A stretch of 64,000 bases of DNA from Flavobacterium sp. N3904 (GCF_025947305.1 NZ_CP110009.1:434001-498000); one strand, 5' to 3'. Positions 53,437 through 62,486 are shown, counted from the stretch's first letter. Translations and numbers: made by a program. Notes: generated by a model from the letters alone, not told the origin.

Positions 53437-55122
53437 TTGAATCCCTCATCAACTAATATAATTTCAAAAATTGATAAAAAATGGTGGAAAGAAGCCGTAA
53501 TTTATCAAATCTATCCTCGAAGTTTCAAAGATAGTAATGGTGATGGAATTGGCGATTTAAAAGGTATTATTTCCAAATTGGATTACCTCAAAAGTTTAGG
53601 GATTGATGCCATTTGGATTAATCCAATTTATGAATCTCCCAATGACGACAATGGATATGACGTGAGTGATTATTGCTCTATTCTTGCCGATTTTGGCACT
53701 ATGGAAGATTTTGATTTGCTGATGAAAGGATTAAAAGAAAGAGGAATCAAACTCATCATGGATTTGGTATTCAATCACAGTAGCGATGAACATTTTTGGT
53801 TTCAGGAAAGTAGAAAATCTAGAGATAATCCTTATCGAGATTATTATTACTGGTGGCCGGCCGAAAAAGGAATTCCCCCTTATCGTTGGAGTTGGTTTGA
53901 TGTAAATAGCAATGCTTGGAAATATGACGAAACAACTGATGCTTATTACTTGCATTATTTTTCACAAAAGCAACCCGACCTTAATTGGAACAATCCAAAA
54001 GTGCGTCAGGAATTGTATCAAGTAATGCGTTTTTGGCTAGACAAAGGCATTGATGGATTTAGAATGGATGCTTTTCAGTTTATTTCAAAGGACGATTCTT
54101 TCCCCGAATTGCCATCTGAGATTTTGGGTAATATCCCCGAAATCATGAAATTTTATGGAAGAGGCCCACATCTACACGAATACATACAAGAAATGCATCG
54201 GGAAGTTTTGAGTCAATACGAAGTAATGACCGTCTCTGAAGGCGCGGGCGCTTCTCCCGAAGAAGCAATGCTTTTTGTCGATCCAGACCGAAATGAACTG
54301 AGTATGGCCTATCACCTGGAGGGTGTAGAAATTGGCAAACACCTTGACGAATATGGCTTTGTCAACTACAAAAAACTGTATTCGAGATGGGATGACGGTT
54401 TCAAAGACAAAGGATGGCTTTCCATTTTCTTGGCCAATCACGATCAACCTAGAATGGTGAGTAAATTTGGCAATGACACTCCAGAGTTTAGGGAAGTATG
54501 TTCCAAAATGCTTTCCACATTTGTCGTTACGATGAGAGGGACACCTTATTATTTTCAAGGAGATGAATTGGGAATGGTCAATATTCGTTTTGACAACATT
54601 GATGATTACAATGATATCGACACGAAAAATAAATACATCGCTTTACAAAACGAAAAAGGAGATTTGAAGGCTTTCCTTGAAGAACAAAAACAAGCTTCAC
54701 GAGAAAATTCCAGAACACCGATGCAATGGGACACATCAAAAAATGCAGGTTTTTCAGATGGCATACCTTGGTTAAAAGTGAATCCTAATTATGAAACGAT
54801 TAATGCCGAAGTACAAGAAAATGATTCAGACTCTGTTTTAAATTATTTCAGAAAACTGGTTCAATTGCGCAAACAAGAAGCAACATTAGTTTATGGAAGC
54901 TATACTTTATTAGATGAAAACAATCCAAAAGTTTATGCTTATTTAAGAACATTTGAGGATAAAAAAATAATTGTTCTACTTAATTTTTCATTAGAAAATG
55001 CGGTGTATAACTGTGATTTCAACCTAGAAAAATCAACTGTATTACTTTGCAATTATGATACAACAAACAAAACCAGTGAATTAAGACCATTTGAAGCGCT
55101 TATTTTAAAGACAAACGAATAA
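53437..55122 (+). CDS. Cytoplasmic GH13 alpha-glucosidase 3, TTG start
   Basis: A 561-residue paralogue without a signal peptide. The reading frame is closed by TAA at 53422, and no ATG lies before the conserved KWWKEAVIYQIYPRSF block. TTG at 53437 is therefore the best start. Catalytic residues are Asp211 (GFRMDA), Glu268 (TVSEGAG) and Asp336 (ANHDQPR). Alone of the three it would act on sugars already imported. It ends the operon. No strong terminator was seen in the 169 AT-rich bases that follow. Confidence 0.92.
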   Translation: MNPSSTNIISKIDKKWWKEAVIYQIYPRSFKDSNGDGIGDLKGIISKLDYLKSLGIDAIWINPIYESPNDDNGYDVSDYCSILADFGTMEDFDLLMKGLKERGIKLIMDLVFNHSSDEHFWFQESRKSRDNPYRDYYYWWPAEKGIPPYRWSWFDVNSNAWKYDETTDAYYLHYFSQKQPDLNWNNPKVRQELYQVMRFWLDKGIDGFRMDAFQFISKDDSFPELPSEILGNIPEIMKFYGRGPHLHEYIQEMHREVLSQYEVMTVSEGAGASPEEAMLFVDPDRNELSMAYHLEGVEIGKHLDEYGFVNYKKLYSRWDDGFKDKGWLSIFLANHDQPRMVSKFGNDTPEFREVCSKMLSTFVVTMRGTPYYFQGDELGMVNIRFDNIDDYNDIDTKNKYIALQNEKGDLKAFLEEQKQASRENSRTPMQWDTSKNAGFSDGIPWLKVNPNYETINAEVQENDSDSVLNYFRKLVQLRKQEATLVYGSYTLLDENNPKVYAYLRTFEDKKIIVLLNFSLENAVYNCDFNLEKSTVLLCNYDTTNKTSELRPFEALILKTNE

Positions 55123-55272
55123 TTTGTAAGATATTTATATTTTCTATCAGAATTATAGTTTTAAAGAATCCTAATTTAATATTGATTTTATTAAAACAAT
55201 ACAGAATAATTAATTGTAATTTAACTTATTTATTGTTGTATTAAAAATTATTTCTTAATTTTTAATTTTAAT

Positions 55273-55286
55273 TATCAATATTGATA
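55273..55286. promoter_or_regulatory. 14-base palindrome upstream of the orphan secreted protein
   Basis: TATCAATATTGATA is a perfect palindrome 24 bases upstream of the ATG at 55310. A TATTTTTG -7-like box is at 55296-55303. A regulatory role is possible, but AT-rich palindromes also arise by chance. Confidence 0.35.
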
Positions 55287-55309
55287 TATAATTGTTATTT
55301 TTGAAACCA

Positions 55310-55861
55310 ATGAAGAAAATAGCTTCCATATTAGTGCTATCAACCTTGCTTGTAACATTATTTTACAATGTATTGGGATACCGCATGCTTTTTGCTTTTG
55401 AAGATGAGCAAGAATGGGTTGTTGCTATGAAAAAAATTCCAGATTCCGAATTTAAAGTAATTAATCTAAATGCTTCATTGTACACTTTTGCAGAAGATTC
55501 AGATTTTGAATTTGTAAATGAAAACATCATTATAAACAACAAATCATATCATATTTTCAAAAAAAGAATTCAAAATAACATTTTGAGTTTATACTACCTT
55601 CCTAATATTAATACTGATTTGACTTCTAGCGAAATTGACGAACTCGTTAATGGCCAATTATTCAATTCAAACAATGACAACAAAGTACCTTCAAAAAAAA
55701 TCATGAAGTCATTTGTTAAAGATTATTTCATTGAGTATCCAGAATCTTTAGTTTCTACAAATAAAAAAGAAATAAAATCCATTTCTTTAAATTCTTTGCC
55801 TAAAGAAAATTTACTTTCAGCACATCTTTCTGCATTTTACTCTCCTCCTGACTTCGTTTAG
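55310..55861 (+). CDS. Unrecognised secreted or anchored protein
   Basis: About 183 residues from ATG 55310; a TTG at 55292 would add six and is less likely. The N-terminus MKKIASILVLSTLLVTLFYNVLGY is a signal or anchor. The rest is polar, with Lys- and Asn-rich segments and a C-terminus SAFYSPPDFV. I do not recognise the family. It stands alone between the GH13 operon and the 56-kb cassette, with 169 bases before and 357 after it. Confidence 0.6.
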   Translation: MKKIASILVLSTLLVTLFYNVLGYRMLFAFEDEQEWVVAMKKIPDSEFKVINLNASLYTFAEDSDFEFVNENIIINNKSYHIFKKRIQNNILSLYYLPNINTDLTSSEIDELVNGQLFNSNNDNKVPSKKIMKSFVKDYFIEYPESLVSTNKKEIKSISLNSLPKENLLSAHLSAFYSPPDFV

Positions 55862-56218
55862 TTTTTATTATTTAAAAAAAGAAACAAAGACTACTTAATT
55901 TGATGCCATCCTTTATTCGTATTCAATGCAAAACCTTTCATAATCAATCATCAATTATGATGACTAAAATGATTTTGAATGTACTTTTCCTGGAATATTC
56001 GATTAATTGTAATCAATAATTTACATTCTGACATTTAGAATTCTATTGTTGCTAAATTCAAATTCAAGCATTTTCTCTTTTTTCTTTCCCATTAAAAAAA
56101 TCAAAAATCTTATTGAAATGTGCTAAAATTATTTTTAGTCCTAAATAAAAACATCTTTATACAAAGGAGCTGTTTTACCATTTTATAAGATAAATTCTAA
56201 ACAAGAAAAAATACTATT
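55862..56218. other. 357-base region with no recognisable gene
   Basis: AT-rich and without an open frame of note. It must contain the promoter of the 56-kb cassette. I see a 6-base hairpin (TCATCA/TGATGA near 55950) and nothing else I can support. Confidence 0.6.
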
Positions 56219-57409
56219 TTGAAAAAAAACAACGCTGTTAACATTGCATTTACCGCATTACTAATCATTTTTACAATTCTTCAATCACAAAAAATTAATG
56301 CTCAAGGTTGTGTCGCAGTTCGACAAATGGGAGGACTCAACATGACTCTAACCAATTCGTACAATCTAAACAAAGGTGATTTCCAAGTAGGAGCCAATTA
56401 TCGTTATTTTCATTCGTGGAGACATTTCGTAGGTAAAGAAGAGCAACTACAACGTCAAACCACAGGCGGAGGAATAGGCCCTGATGGAAAACAACAAGGA
56501 AATGCTGTTAACATTTATTCCAATGCAATAGATTTCAGTGTTGCCTATGGTGTTACCAACAGGCTTCAAGTTTATGCTGTTTTGCCTTATGTGCACAATG
56601 AACGTTCCCAAGTTTTAAGACAAAAAACACCTGTAATTGACACCCTTCGTTATAGTGTGTATGCACAAGGAATCGCCGATGTTCGAATTGGAGTTAATTA
56701 TTGGTTATTCGACCCATTAAAATTACCTAAAGGAAACATCATGATAGGCTTAGGTATAAAACTAAACACAGGAAGTCATAATGTAACTGACGATGCCCCA
56801 CAAACCGATGGCACTATCAAAAATGTCATTATGGATCAGGCCATTCAACCTGGAGATGGAGGAATCGGATTTTCACCAGAATTTCAAGCTTTTAGGCAAT
56901 TAACAGGAAGGTTGTATGGATTTGCCAATGCTTATTATTTATTCAATCCAAAAGAATCAAACGGAACATTCAAATCCGATCCAAAACCAGGATTGGAAGG
57001 ATATGAAATTTATGCTTGTCCCGACCAATATTTTGCCCGTGGAGGTCTAATGGTAGCCGTAGACAAAAATCAAAACTTTAATGTTTCTTTAGCAGGTAGA
57101 ATAGAGGGGATACCAGCTTATGATGCCTTTGGCGGCCAAGTCGCTTATCGTCGTCCTGGATATGTAATTGCAGTAGAATATGGATTTGCATATACTTTGG
57201 GCCGTCACGGTTTTAGTTTATTTATCCCTTATAACATTGTAAAAAACCGCATTCAGAGTGCAGCAGACATTGCTACTCAAGATTTACAAAACTCAACAAT
57301 AACCGATCCAAATAAATATGTTCATGTTCAGGGGGACGCCGCATTTGCAGATTACTCTTTCAATTTAGGCTATTTTTACCGATTTGGACTTGGCAAGAAA
57401 AAAACGTAA
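56219..57409 (+). CDS. Outer-membrane beta-barrel protein 1, TTG start
   Basis: A 396-residue protein with a signal peptide (KKNNAVNIAFTALLIIFTIL..., cleavage near INAQ, residue 29). It begins at TTG (56219). The body has repeated aromatic strands: FQVGANYRYFHSWRHF, VAYGVTNRLQVYAVLPYVHN, IADVRIGVNYWLF and a C-terminal FNLGYFYRFGLGKKKT. This fits the porin-like MetA-pathway/transporter group that precedes degradation genes in other bacteria, but that is only resemblance. It is followed after 37 bases by a smaller barrel protein and then by a haloperoxidase-like lipoprotein. Confidence 0.75.
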   Translation: MKKNNAVNIAFTALLIIFTILQSQKINAQGCVAVRQMGGLNMTLTNSYNLNKGDFQVGANYRYFHSWRHFVGKEEQLQRQTTGGGIGPDGKQQGNAVNIYSNAIDFSVAYGVTNRLQVYAVLPYVHNERSQVLRQKTPVIDTLRYSVYAQGIADVRIGVNYWLFDPLKLPKGNIMIGLGIKLNTGSHNVTDDAPQTDGTIKNVIMDQAIQPGDGGIGFSPEFQAFRQLTGRLYGFANAYYLFNPKESNGTFKSDPKPGLEGYEIYACPDQYFARGGLMVAVDKNQNFNVSLAGRIEGIPAYDAFGGQVAYRRPGYVIAVEYGFAYTLGRHGFSLFIPYNIVKNRIQSAADIATQDLQNSTITDPNKYVHVQGDAAFADYSFNLGYFYRFGLGKKKT

Positions 57410-57446
57410 CTATCACTTTATAAAACTTAAAAAAACCAATTAAAAC

Positions 57447-58358
57447 ATGAAGAAAATTTATATAAGTTGCTTTTTATTAGGCAGTTTTTTTGCAAATGCT
57501 CAAACAGAGATTGATGCCATAATGATGAGTAAAAATCGCTTTTGTGTGGGATCCATATATCAATACAGCAGCTGGGATAAGTATTGGGAAGGAACGAACA
57601 AAAGAGAAAATTTAAATTTAGGCACAGTTTCTACAAAAGCTCTAGGTGTAATGGGAAATTATGGAATAACTGACAAACTAAACATTCTATTTAATGTACC
57701 CTATGTTAAAACAAATGCGTCAGCTGGAACAATGAAAGGACAAGAAGGATTTCAAGATTTATCATTAACAGTAAAATATATGCCTTTCGAAAAGAAAATT
57801 AACAATTCCATTTATTCATTATACACTATAGGCAGTTACACCACTCCTATTTCCAATTATGCAGTTGATTATTTACCATTAAGCCTAGGTTTGGGGAGTC
57901 AAGTGGCAACATTGCGACTCATGGGTGATTATCAATTAGGCAATTTTTTTACCACAGTTTCTGGTGCTTATCTTTTTAGAAGCAATGTAACTATTGAAAG
58001 AAACACCTATTTTACAGATAAAATGTATTATACCAATGAAGTTGACATGCCCAATGTAATTTCTGTTAATGCAAGAATAGGCTATCGCTCAGACCGATTA
58101 ATTGCCGAAGCCATACTAGACAATTGGGTTACACAATCTGGCGGTTTTGATATAACATTAAACAACATGCCATTCCCAAGCAATACCATGAATGCTTTAC
58201 GATTGGGTACTAACATAAAATACACCTTAAAAAAACTACCCGAATTAGCTTTAATAGCTGGATCAAATTATGTACTTGATGGCAGAAACGTTGGACAATC
58301 GACCGCGTTTTACGGAGGAGCATTTTACGTGATTAATTTTAACAAAAAAACAAAATAA
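57447..58358 (+). CDS. Outer-membrane beta-barrel protein 2
   Basis: A 303-residue protein with a signal peptide (MKKIYISCFLLGSFFANAQ). It has the same style as protein 1: GNYGITDKLNILFNVPYVKTN is the counterpart of its VTNRLQVYAVLPYVHN segment, and the C-terminus ends AFYGGAFYVINFNKKTK. The pair may form two related barrels. The stop is one base before the start of the haloperoxidase-like gene, so the two are translationally linked. Confidence 0.75.
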   Translation: MKKIYISCFLLGSFFANAQTEIDAIMMSKNRFCVGSIYQYSSWDKYWEGTNKRENLNLGTVSTKALGVMGNYGITDKLNILFNVPYVKTNASAGTMKGQEGFQDLSLTVKYMPFEKKINNSIYSLYTIGSYTTPISNYAVDYLPLSLGLGSQVATLRLMGDYQLGNFFTTVSGAYLFRSNVTIERNTYFTDKMYYTNEVDMPNVISVNARIGYRSDRLIAEAILDNWVTQSGGFDITLNNMPFPSNTMNALRLGTNIKYTLKKLPELALIAGSNYVLDGRNVGQSTAFYGGAFYVINFNKKTK

Positions 58359-58359
58359 G

Positions 58360-59916
58360 ATGAAAAATAACATTCAAAAAATAATCTTTAAAAGTCTATT
58401 GATATTGTTAATTGGATTTAATTATGCTTGTAACGACGATATCAGCGAACGCAATAATCAATACCCTCAATTAAACCCAACCAATACAGATGAATTAGCA
58501 GGGACTTGGAAACCAATCTTATTAACTGCACCAGATGAATTTCCTCTTGATGTACCTATTGCAACAACATTGCCTGCATACACTAGAGAGATAAACGAAA
58601 TCAAGAGTTACCAAGCCAATATAACCGAAGAGCAAAAAACCATAATAGCCTACTGGAGTGTTGGAGGAGTTTTGCGATGGAATGAAATCATGAGAACATT
58701 GGTTGCCAAACACAATCGTCCACCGTTTCAAAATCCTGATGGAACTTACCCTATTCCCTCTGGAGCCAATCCATTTGCCAATCCAGAATTTCCATTTTCG
58801 AATCCGCCATACGCAGCAAGAGCTTATGCTTATGTAAGTGCTGCCCAATATGACGCCATGATTGCTACTTGGCATTACAAAAAACTATACAATAGATCTG
58901 CTCCTTTTGTAGTAGATGCTACATTACCAGTTTTAATTCCAAAAAGCACTTTACCATCCTACCCTAGTGAAGATGCAGTTTTGGCAGGAGTTACAGTTGA
59001 ACTATTAAAATTATTATTCCCAACAGAGATTGCTTTTATACAGGAAAAAGCGGAAGAAGAAAAACTATACCGTATCATCAGTGGTGCCAATGTACGAAGT
59101 GATGTAGATGCCGGAATTAGTTTAGGTCGAAAAATAGCAGCCAAATTCATAACCCGTGCATCAACAGATGGAGCAGGCGCAGCTGTAGGTAATCAAGATT
59201 TATGGACTCTTTTGGAAACTCAAACTGCCGCAACAGGAGAAACGCCTTGGAAATCATTAGATATTCCTGCTAGACCACCTATGTTACCAGCATTCGGAAA
59301 AGTAAAATCATTTTTTATGACTCCTGAAAATGTAGTTGCAAATCGCCCGGTGCCACCACCTTCAACCAAATCAGAACAATTTGCAAAAGAATTGGCCGAG
59401 ATAAAAGCATTTAGCAAAGACAATTCTAAAAAACACCAAGAGATTGTTACTTTTTGGGCAGATGGCGTTGGAACTTATACTCCTCCAGGACATTGGAATG
59501 CTATTGCTACCGAAGCTTTTGTTGACCAAAACTATAGCGAAGTACGATGGGCAAGGAACATGGCATTATTAAATATTGCCATGATGGATGCCGCCATAAG
59601 TTGCTGGGATGCCAAGTATTTTTACTTTAATCCAAGACCATCACAAATGGATCCTTCTATAAAAACAACCACTGGTGTGCCAAATTTTCCAGCTTATGTA
59701 TCGGGTCACTCAACTTTTAGTGGAGCAGCTTGCACTGTTTTGTCACATATATTACCAGAAAAGGCAGAAAAATTTAAAGCAATGGCTAATGAAGCATCTA
59801 ATTCTAGGTTATTTGGAGCCATACATTACAGAAGTGATTGCGAAAAAGGCTTGATTCTTGGCGAAACAGTTGGTACCTTTGCCGTGGCAAGAGCTACAAC
59901 AGATGGAGCAGAATAA
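58360..59916 (+). CDS. Vanadium-dependent haloperoxidase/PAP2-superfamily lipoprotein (B)
   Basis: A 518-residue lipoprotein (FNYAC, Cys24). The vanadate/phosphate motifs are intact: KYFYFNPRP (Lys419, Arg426), VSGHS (His450) and SRLFGAIHYRSD (Arg483, His489 and Asp493). It is a distant paralogue of the protein at 30677, in a different operon with two barrel proteins. Either halide oxidation or phosphatase activity is possible. The cassette context points to modification of a compound at or outside the outer membrane, which is inference. Confidence 0.85.
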   Translation: MKNNIQKIIFKSLLILLIGFNYACNDDISERNNQYPQLNPTNTDELAGTWKPILLTAPDEFPLDVPIATTLPAYTREINEIKSYQANITEEQKTIIAYWSVGGVLRWNEIMRTLVAKHNRPPFQNPDGTYPIPSGANPFANPEFPFSNPPYAARAYAYVSAAQYDAMIATWHYKKLYNRSAPFVVDATLPVLIPKSTLPSYPSEDAVLAGVTVELLKLLFPTEIAFIQEKAEEEKLYRIISGANVRSDVDAGISLGRKIAAKFITRASTDGAGAAVGNQDLWTLLETQTAATGETPWKSLDIPARPPMLPAFGKVKSFFMTPENVVANRPVPPPSTKSEQFAKELAEIKAFSKDNSKKHQEIVTFWADGVGTYTPPGHWNAIATEAFVDQNYSEVRWARNMALLNIAMMDAAISCWDAKYFYFNPRPSQMDPSIKTTTGVPNFPAYVSGHSTFSGAACTVLSHILPEKAEKFKAMANEASNSRLFGAIHYRSDCEKGLILGETVGTFAVARATTDGAE

Positions 59917-60009
59917 ATATTATTAAAAAATCTAAAAGTTATACAGTCCCAGACGACTAAAGAAAATAATGTCCCAAAAAGGTTGAACACTTTTAAATTC
60001 GTTTTTTAT

Positions 60010-60029
60010 TTAGTTAATAGTTTGGTTAC
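60010..60029 (-). promoter_or_regulatory. Orphan SusC-type leader motif
   Basis: TTAGTTAATAGTTTGGTTAC on the plus strand matches 18 of 20 bases of the SusC leader at 43378 in the same orientation. On the minus strand no SusC or other gene follows it. Confidence 0.5.
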
Positions 60030-60174
60030 TATGTTTAAAAAAACTGGGGCTGGTAACTTTATCACATCATAAATTAATTATTAATGGCTTAACACAAAAT
60101 TGATAGAATTAGTAAAATCATAAAAATTCTATACCCATTTTAGAACAAAAATCTTTTACTTAAACTTGACAATC

Positions 60175-60197
60175 AATACATTATAAAATAATGTATT
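60175..60197. repeat. Inverted repeat upstream of LacI regulator 1
   Basis: AATACATTAT (60175-60184) and ATAATGTATT (60188-60197) are perfect arms with an AAA loop. It could be an operator for autoregulation or simply AT-rich chance. Confidence 0.4.
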
Positions 60198-60271
60198 GAA
60201 AAAATTAAACTCCAAAAATTAGGAATACTGCAAAACTGTTTTTTGAAAATGGAAATACAATAAATTAATTG

Positions 60272-60279
60272 TATGTTTG
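60272..60279 (+). promoter_or_regulatory. Candidate -7 box for LacI regulator 1
   Basis: TATGTTTG fits TAnnTTTG exactly and lies 48 bases upstream of the ATG at 60328. The nearest TTTG upstream is 26 bases away, longer than usual spacing. Confidence 0.4.
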
Positions 60280-60327
60280 TTTTTAGGAAACAGTTTTTTA
60301 TTTGATTCTTAAACCTGGGGCACCATT

Positions 60328-61347
60328 ATGAAAAACGCTACTCTCAAACAAATCGCTGATCAGTTAGGCATCTCTATCACTACAGTATCAAAAGCGATTA
60401 AAAACTATCCAGATGTAAGCCCCGCAACAAAAAAAATGGTTATAGATTTAGCAACTTCACTCAATTACACACCAAATAGCTTTGCCGTAAACCTTAGGAC
60501 GAGAGAATCAAAAACCATAGGCGTAATTATTCCTACTGTGGATTATCATTTTTTCTCAAAAGTTTTTCAAGGTGTTTTAGAAGAGGCCGAAAAAAGGAAC
60601 TACCTTGTTATTATTTTACGCTCCAATGAAAAATTAGAATTAGAAAAAAAACAATTGGAGTTATTGTTGAACAAAAGGGTCGATGGAATTATAATTTCGT
60701 TATCGAATGAAACCGGAGAATTTGAGCATATAAAAAATATATTGAATCAAAATATCCCTTTAGTCCTTTTTGACAAAATTGCCAAGTTGGTCAATTGCTC
60801 CAAAGTAACCATTAATGACAGAAAAGCCGCTTATGATGCGACCACTTTTCTAATCAACAAAGGGCGTAAAAAAATAGCTCATTTTCGTGGATCGTATATG
60901 CCACAAAATTCAATTGATCGTTTTTTAGGATATAAAAAAGCACTAGAAGATCACAATATATCCTACGATTCTTCCTTAGTATATGTTTGTGACAACAACA
61001 CTGACTTAGAAGACGGCTATGAAAACGCAAAAAAAGCAATAGAAGATCATCCTGATTTAGACGGAATTTTTACAGTTACCGATATGGTTGCAGTTGGAAT
61101 TCTTAAATACTTCAATGAAATAAAGATTGCAATTCCAAAACAAATTGCTATTGTTGGATTTTGTAATTCCTTTGTAACCGAAGTTACTACACCAAAACTT
61201 TCTACTATAGATCAACCCGGATTTGAAATAGGTAGAGTTGCAGCATCCATCTTATTTGATGAAATTAATTCTAAAAAACAAAATAGCCCAATTGTTTTTC
61301 AATCTATTGAATTGGAAACTGCTGTTTTAGAAAGAGAATCCACTTAA
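60328..61347 (+). CDS. LacI-family transcriptional regulator 1
   Basis: A 339-residue regulator. The N-terminal helix-turn-helix is ATLKQIADQLGISITTVSKAIKNYPDVS (about 3-30), the hinge follows through NYTPNSFAVNLRTRES, and a periplasmic-binding-like sugar domain begins KTIGVIIP (about 62). IAIVGFCNSF and TIDQPGFEIG are late conserved segments. It resembles its neighbour closely, which suggests tandem duplication. It is a candidate to bind the TCGAAAACGTTTTCGA sites in the sugar island. The effector would be a sugar. Confidence 0.92.
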   Translation: MKNATLKQIADQLGISITTVSKAIKNYPDVSPATKKMVIDLATSLNYTPNSFAVNLRTRESKTIGVIIPTVDYHFFSKVFQGVLEEAEKRNYLVIILRSNEKLELEKKQLELLLNKRVDGIIISLSNETGEFEHIKNILNQNIPLVLFDKIAKLVNCSKVTINDRKAAYDATTFLINKGRKKIAHFRGSYMPQNSIDRFLGYKKALEDHNISYDSSLVYVCDNNTDLEDGYENAKKAIEDHPDLDGIFTVTDMVAVGILKYFNEIKIAIPKQIAIVGFCNSFVTEVTTPKLSTIDQPGFEIGRVAASILFDEINSKKQNSPIVFQSIELETAVLEREST

Positions 61348-61442
61348 TTTTTTTTATTTTACAATAAAATAAATAAATTGCAGTTGCATAATTTGACTAT
61401 CAAAATAATACATTTAAACTTAATTTAGCCTAGATTTGAATT

Positions 61443-62465
61443 ATGAAAGACATCACTCTCAAAGAAATAGCGACTACGTTAGGGATATCTATTACTACGG
61501 TTTCAAAAGCATTAAAAAATTACCCCGATGTGAGTGCAAAAACAAAGCAAGCGGTAATAGACCTTGCCCAAAATTTACATTATACTCCCAATAGCTTTGC
61601 CGTAAACTTAAGAACAAAAGAATCCAAAACTATAGGGCTAATTATTCCTGAAGTGATGCATCATTTCTTTTCGAATGTAATTAACGCTATCATTGACGAA
61701 GCTGAAAAAAATGGTTATTTGGTTATTATTTTACAATCGAACGAATCAATTTCTTTAGAAAAAAAGCAAGTAGATCTTTTAATCAACAAAAGAGTAGATG
61801 GGATACTAATGTCACTGTCAAACGAATCAAATTACGACGAACACATTCAGCAAATCATCAACAGAAAAATTCCTTTTGTCATGTTCGACAAAATGTCAAA
61901 ACTGGCTTCTTGTTCAAAAGTAATTATTGATGATCAGAAAGCTGCCTTTAATGCTGTTCAACACTTAATTGATGTTGGATGCAAAAAAATAGCACACATT
62001 AGAGGTCCTTTAAATCCACAAAATTCAATTGATCGTTTTATTGGTTATAAAAAAGCATTAGAAAAAAACAATATTCCTTATGATTCTAGCCTTGTTTATA
62101 CTTGCGAAAAAGTAACATTTCAGGAAGGTTATGATTTTACAGCACAAATTACAAAAGAGCATCCAGATGTAGATGGAATTTTTGTTATCACCGATTTGGC
62201 TGCAGCTGGTGTGATATCATATTGCAATGAAAACAAAATTAAAATACCAGAACAAATTGCCGTAATTGGTTTTAGTAATTGGTTTATGTCACAGGTCATT
62301 TCGCCTAAACTAAGTTCTGTGGATCAGCCAAGTCACGAAATGGGAGTCGCTTCTTTCGATTTATTATTAGAAGAAATGAATGCTCATAGAGATGAAATAC
62401 CATTTACACCAAAAACAATAGAACTAGAAACTAGCATTATTGTAAGAGAATCATCGATGAAATAA
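61443..62465 (+). CDS. LacI-family transcriptional regulator 2
   Basis: A 340-residue paralogue of regulator 1. Its helix-turn-helix, DITLKEIATTLGISITTVSKALKNYPDVS, differs at few positions, and the recognition helix ITTVSKA is the same. The two should therefore read similar DNA but may sense different sugars. The sensing domain begins KTIGLIIPEV. A TAGATTTG box lies at 61431-61438, very close to the ATG, so it may be a chance match. The gene is 95 bases after regulator 1. Confidence 0.92.
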   Translation: MKDITLKEIATTLGISITTVSKALKNYPDVSAKTKQAVIDLAQNLHYTPNSFAVNLRTKESKTIGLIIPEVMHHFFSNVINAIIDEAEKNGYLVIILQSNESISLEKKQVDLLINKRVDGILMSLSNESNYDEHIQQIINRKIPFVMFDKMSKLASCSKVIIDDQKAAFNAVQHLIDVGCKKIAHIRGPLNPQNSIDRFIGYKKALEKNNIPYDSSLVYTCEKVTFQEGYDFTAQITKEHPDVDGIFVITDLAAAGVISYCNENKIKIPEQIAVIGFSNWFMSQVISPKLSSVDQPSHEMGVASFDLLLEEMNAHRDEIPFTPKTIELETSIIVRESSMK

Positions 62466-62486
62466 AATCATTAAAATCCATCCAAA

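Larger units (their letters stand above)
59917..60327. other. 411-base intergenic region upstream of LacI regulator 1
   Basis: No gene seen. It contains an orphan SusC-type leader (60010-60029), an inverted repeat (60175-60197), a smaller one (60255-60274) and a TATGTTTG box at 60272-60279. Confidence 0.7.

Noticed and set aside
54172..54558. Minus-strand 128-codon frame inside GH13 gene 3
   Set aside because: It is antisense to a conserved gene and has no recognisable protein features.
61431..61438. TAGATTTG as promoter of LacI regulator 2
   Set aside because: It fits the -7 consensus but lies 4 bases from the ATG, and no -33 box is at the right distance.
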